A DNA stretch of 64,000 nt from Glycine soja (Eukaryota > Streptophyta > Magnoliopsida > Fabales > Fabaceae), in the NCBI RefSeq assembly GCF_004193775.1, contig NC_041011.1:39563167-39627166 (forward strand), given 5' to 3'. The notes under the pieces were generated by a model. The model made no database searches and had not been told where the DNA came from. It worked only from the letters and a program-made list of their open reading frames with translations. The translations under genes and the position numbers were made by a program. Positions 62,900 to 64,000 of the stretch are shown here, piece after piece (within the stretch, counting starts at the first letter, position 1; each line of letters begins with the position of its first letter).

Positions 62900-64000
62900 G
62901 GTGACCAAAGTTTTTACGGCCAAAATCGACATAAGTTGTTTTTCATTGACGTTGGCTGAGATTTTTTCAGTCAGAATTTTTTGTATGATGTCAACCAAAG
63001 CTATCTTTTGTCGATATCAGCCAAGATTTTTTTTAGATGATTTTGGTTAGGGTTATTTTCTCACTAACATGTCAGTCATGGGAATTTTTTGCTAACGTTG
63101 GTCAAGGATATTTTCTGACCGTTGTCGTCCAGATTTTTTCAGTTGATGTTGACCAATGATTTTTTTGGCCAACATTGGTTAGATTTTTTCTACTGACATC
63201 GATCATGACTAACTTTTGAATAGACACCTGTTAGGGTTTTTCAACCGACATCAGCTAGGTTTTTCCAGCCAACATCAACCAAAGCTATTTTTTAGTCAAC
63301 ATCAGTTAGGGTTATTTTTCAGCTGATGTTAGCTAGGGTGTTTTGGCTGATGTCAAAAAAATTTCATAACCGACGTCGGTTAGGATTTTTTTTGCTGACA
63401 TCAACTAGGGTTTTCTACTAACATCAGTCAGAGCTATTTTTTAACCACATTAGCTAGGGTTTTTTGGTTGTTGTTGGCTAGGGTTTTTTCTACTAACACC
63501 AGCTAGGTATTTTTGACTGACATCAGGTATGATTATTTTTAGTCGACATTGACTAGGTTCTTTCAGCTGACATCCACTAGAGTTTTTTCAGTTGACATCG
63601 GTTAGAGCTATTTTTTAGTCAACATCAGCCAAGGCTATTTTATAGCCGATGTTGGCTACGGTTTTTTGTCTTACATTGATTAGGGCTATGTTTTAGCCAA
63701 CTTAGACTATGGATTTTTCGGCCAACGTTGACCAATGATGTTTTTCAGCCAAGGTCGGGTGAGTTCTATTGGTCGACATCGACCAAACTATTTTTTAGTC
63801 GATGTTGGGTAGAGTTTTTTTGTCAACGCCTGCTAGGGTTTTTAAGGCTGATGTTGGTTAGTAAGGGCTATTTATTGACTGAAAAATCCCCAGAAGACAT
63901 CGACCAAAAAATCTCAAGCTGACGTTGGCTAAAAATAGCCTTAGTCAATTTCGTTCGAAAAGGCCTTAGCCGGTGTCGGCCAAACAAACCCTAGATGATG
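62900..64000. repeat. Degenerate ~26-bp minisatellite
   Basis: Roughly forty loosely conserved units of the form (TTTTTYAGYYGACATCRGY)TAGGG(TTA) fill the right edge, each with a GAC/AAC-ATC core and a TAGGG block. Unit length varies from about 22 to 33 bases. After about 63880 units appear in the opposite orientation (GACCAAAAAATCTCAAGC, CCAAACAAACCCTAGATG). The array runs off the window. Open frames inside it are not supported as genes. Confidence 0.82.

Noticed and set aside
62772..63050. 92-residue ORF at the minisatellite start
   Set aside because: Half lies in MITE-like AT-rich text and half in repeat units; no conserved motif.
63728..63922. ORF inside the right-edge minisatellite
   Set aside because: Open frame arises from degenerate repeats; composition follows the repeat unit.
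63880..64000. Telomeric repeat
   Set aside because: CCCTA/TAGGG occurs once per ~26-bp unit, not as TTTAGGG in tandem.

Overview
The window is plant nuclear DNA, AT-rich, with spliced genes and dense transposable-element debris. Gene content, element types and codon use point to a legume of the soybean (Glycine) kind. That assignment rests on recalled family resemblance, not on a search.

Six host genes can be rebuilt exon by exon with GT..AG junctions and unbroken reading frames: a pyroglutamyl-peptidase I-like C15 peptidase (3599-5661, minus, 224 aa), a WAT1-related/UMAMIT EamA transporter (35413-38787, plus, 377 aa), an ARF1-class small GTPase (40639-43180, plus, 181 aa), a soluble ABCI20-like ABC ATPase (45504-48225, minus, 333 aa), galactinol synthase (54663-56062, minus, 328 aa) and the trans-Golgi protein ECHIDNA/TVP23 (59028-61660, plus, 183 aa). 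They have unrelated roles (peptide turnover, membrane transport, vesicle budding, ATPase activity, raffinose-series sugar synthesis, TGN secretion) and form no operon-like unit. Galactinol synthase and ECHIDNA are divergently transcribed and share an upstream interval holding two G-box/ABRE sites and a DRE core.

Layout: 1-1.3 kb is a decayed copia pol end with its 3' LTR. 3.6-6.5 kb is the peptidase gene. 6.6-16.2 kb is gene-poor AT-rich DNA with local tandem duplications. 16.8-22.5 kb is a complete but dead Ty3/gypsy element with 5-bp target duplications; its 5' LTR was later hit by a 1.1-kb solo LTR with its own 5-bp duplication. 23.5-24.4 kb is a small non-autonomous LTR element. 25.9-26.2 kb is a poly(A)-tailed retroposon with an 11-bp target duplication. 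28.7-32.7 kb is a 4.0-kb CACTA DNA transposon carrying exon-like pieces of at least two host genes. 35.4-48.2 kb is the gene-rich core. A long inverted repeat beside an ARF exon copy lies between the ARF and ABC genes. 50.5-52.6 kb is a dead plant mariner transposase. 54.7-61.7 kb holds galactinol synthase and ECHIDNA. The right edge (62.9-64.0 kb) is a degenerate minisatellite that changes orientation near 63.88 kb.

No tRNA, rRNA or CRISPR array was recognised. The most distinctive object is the gene-capturing CACTA element.
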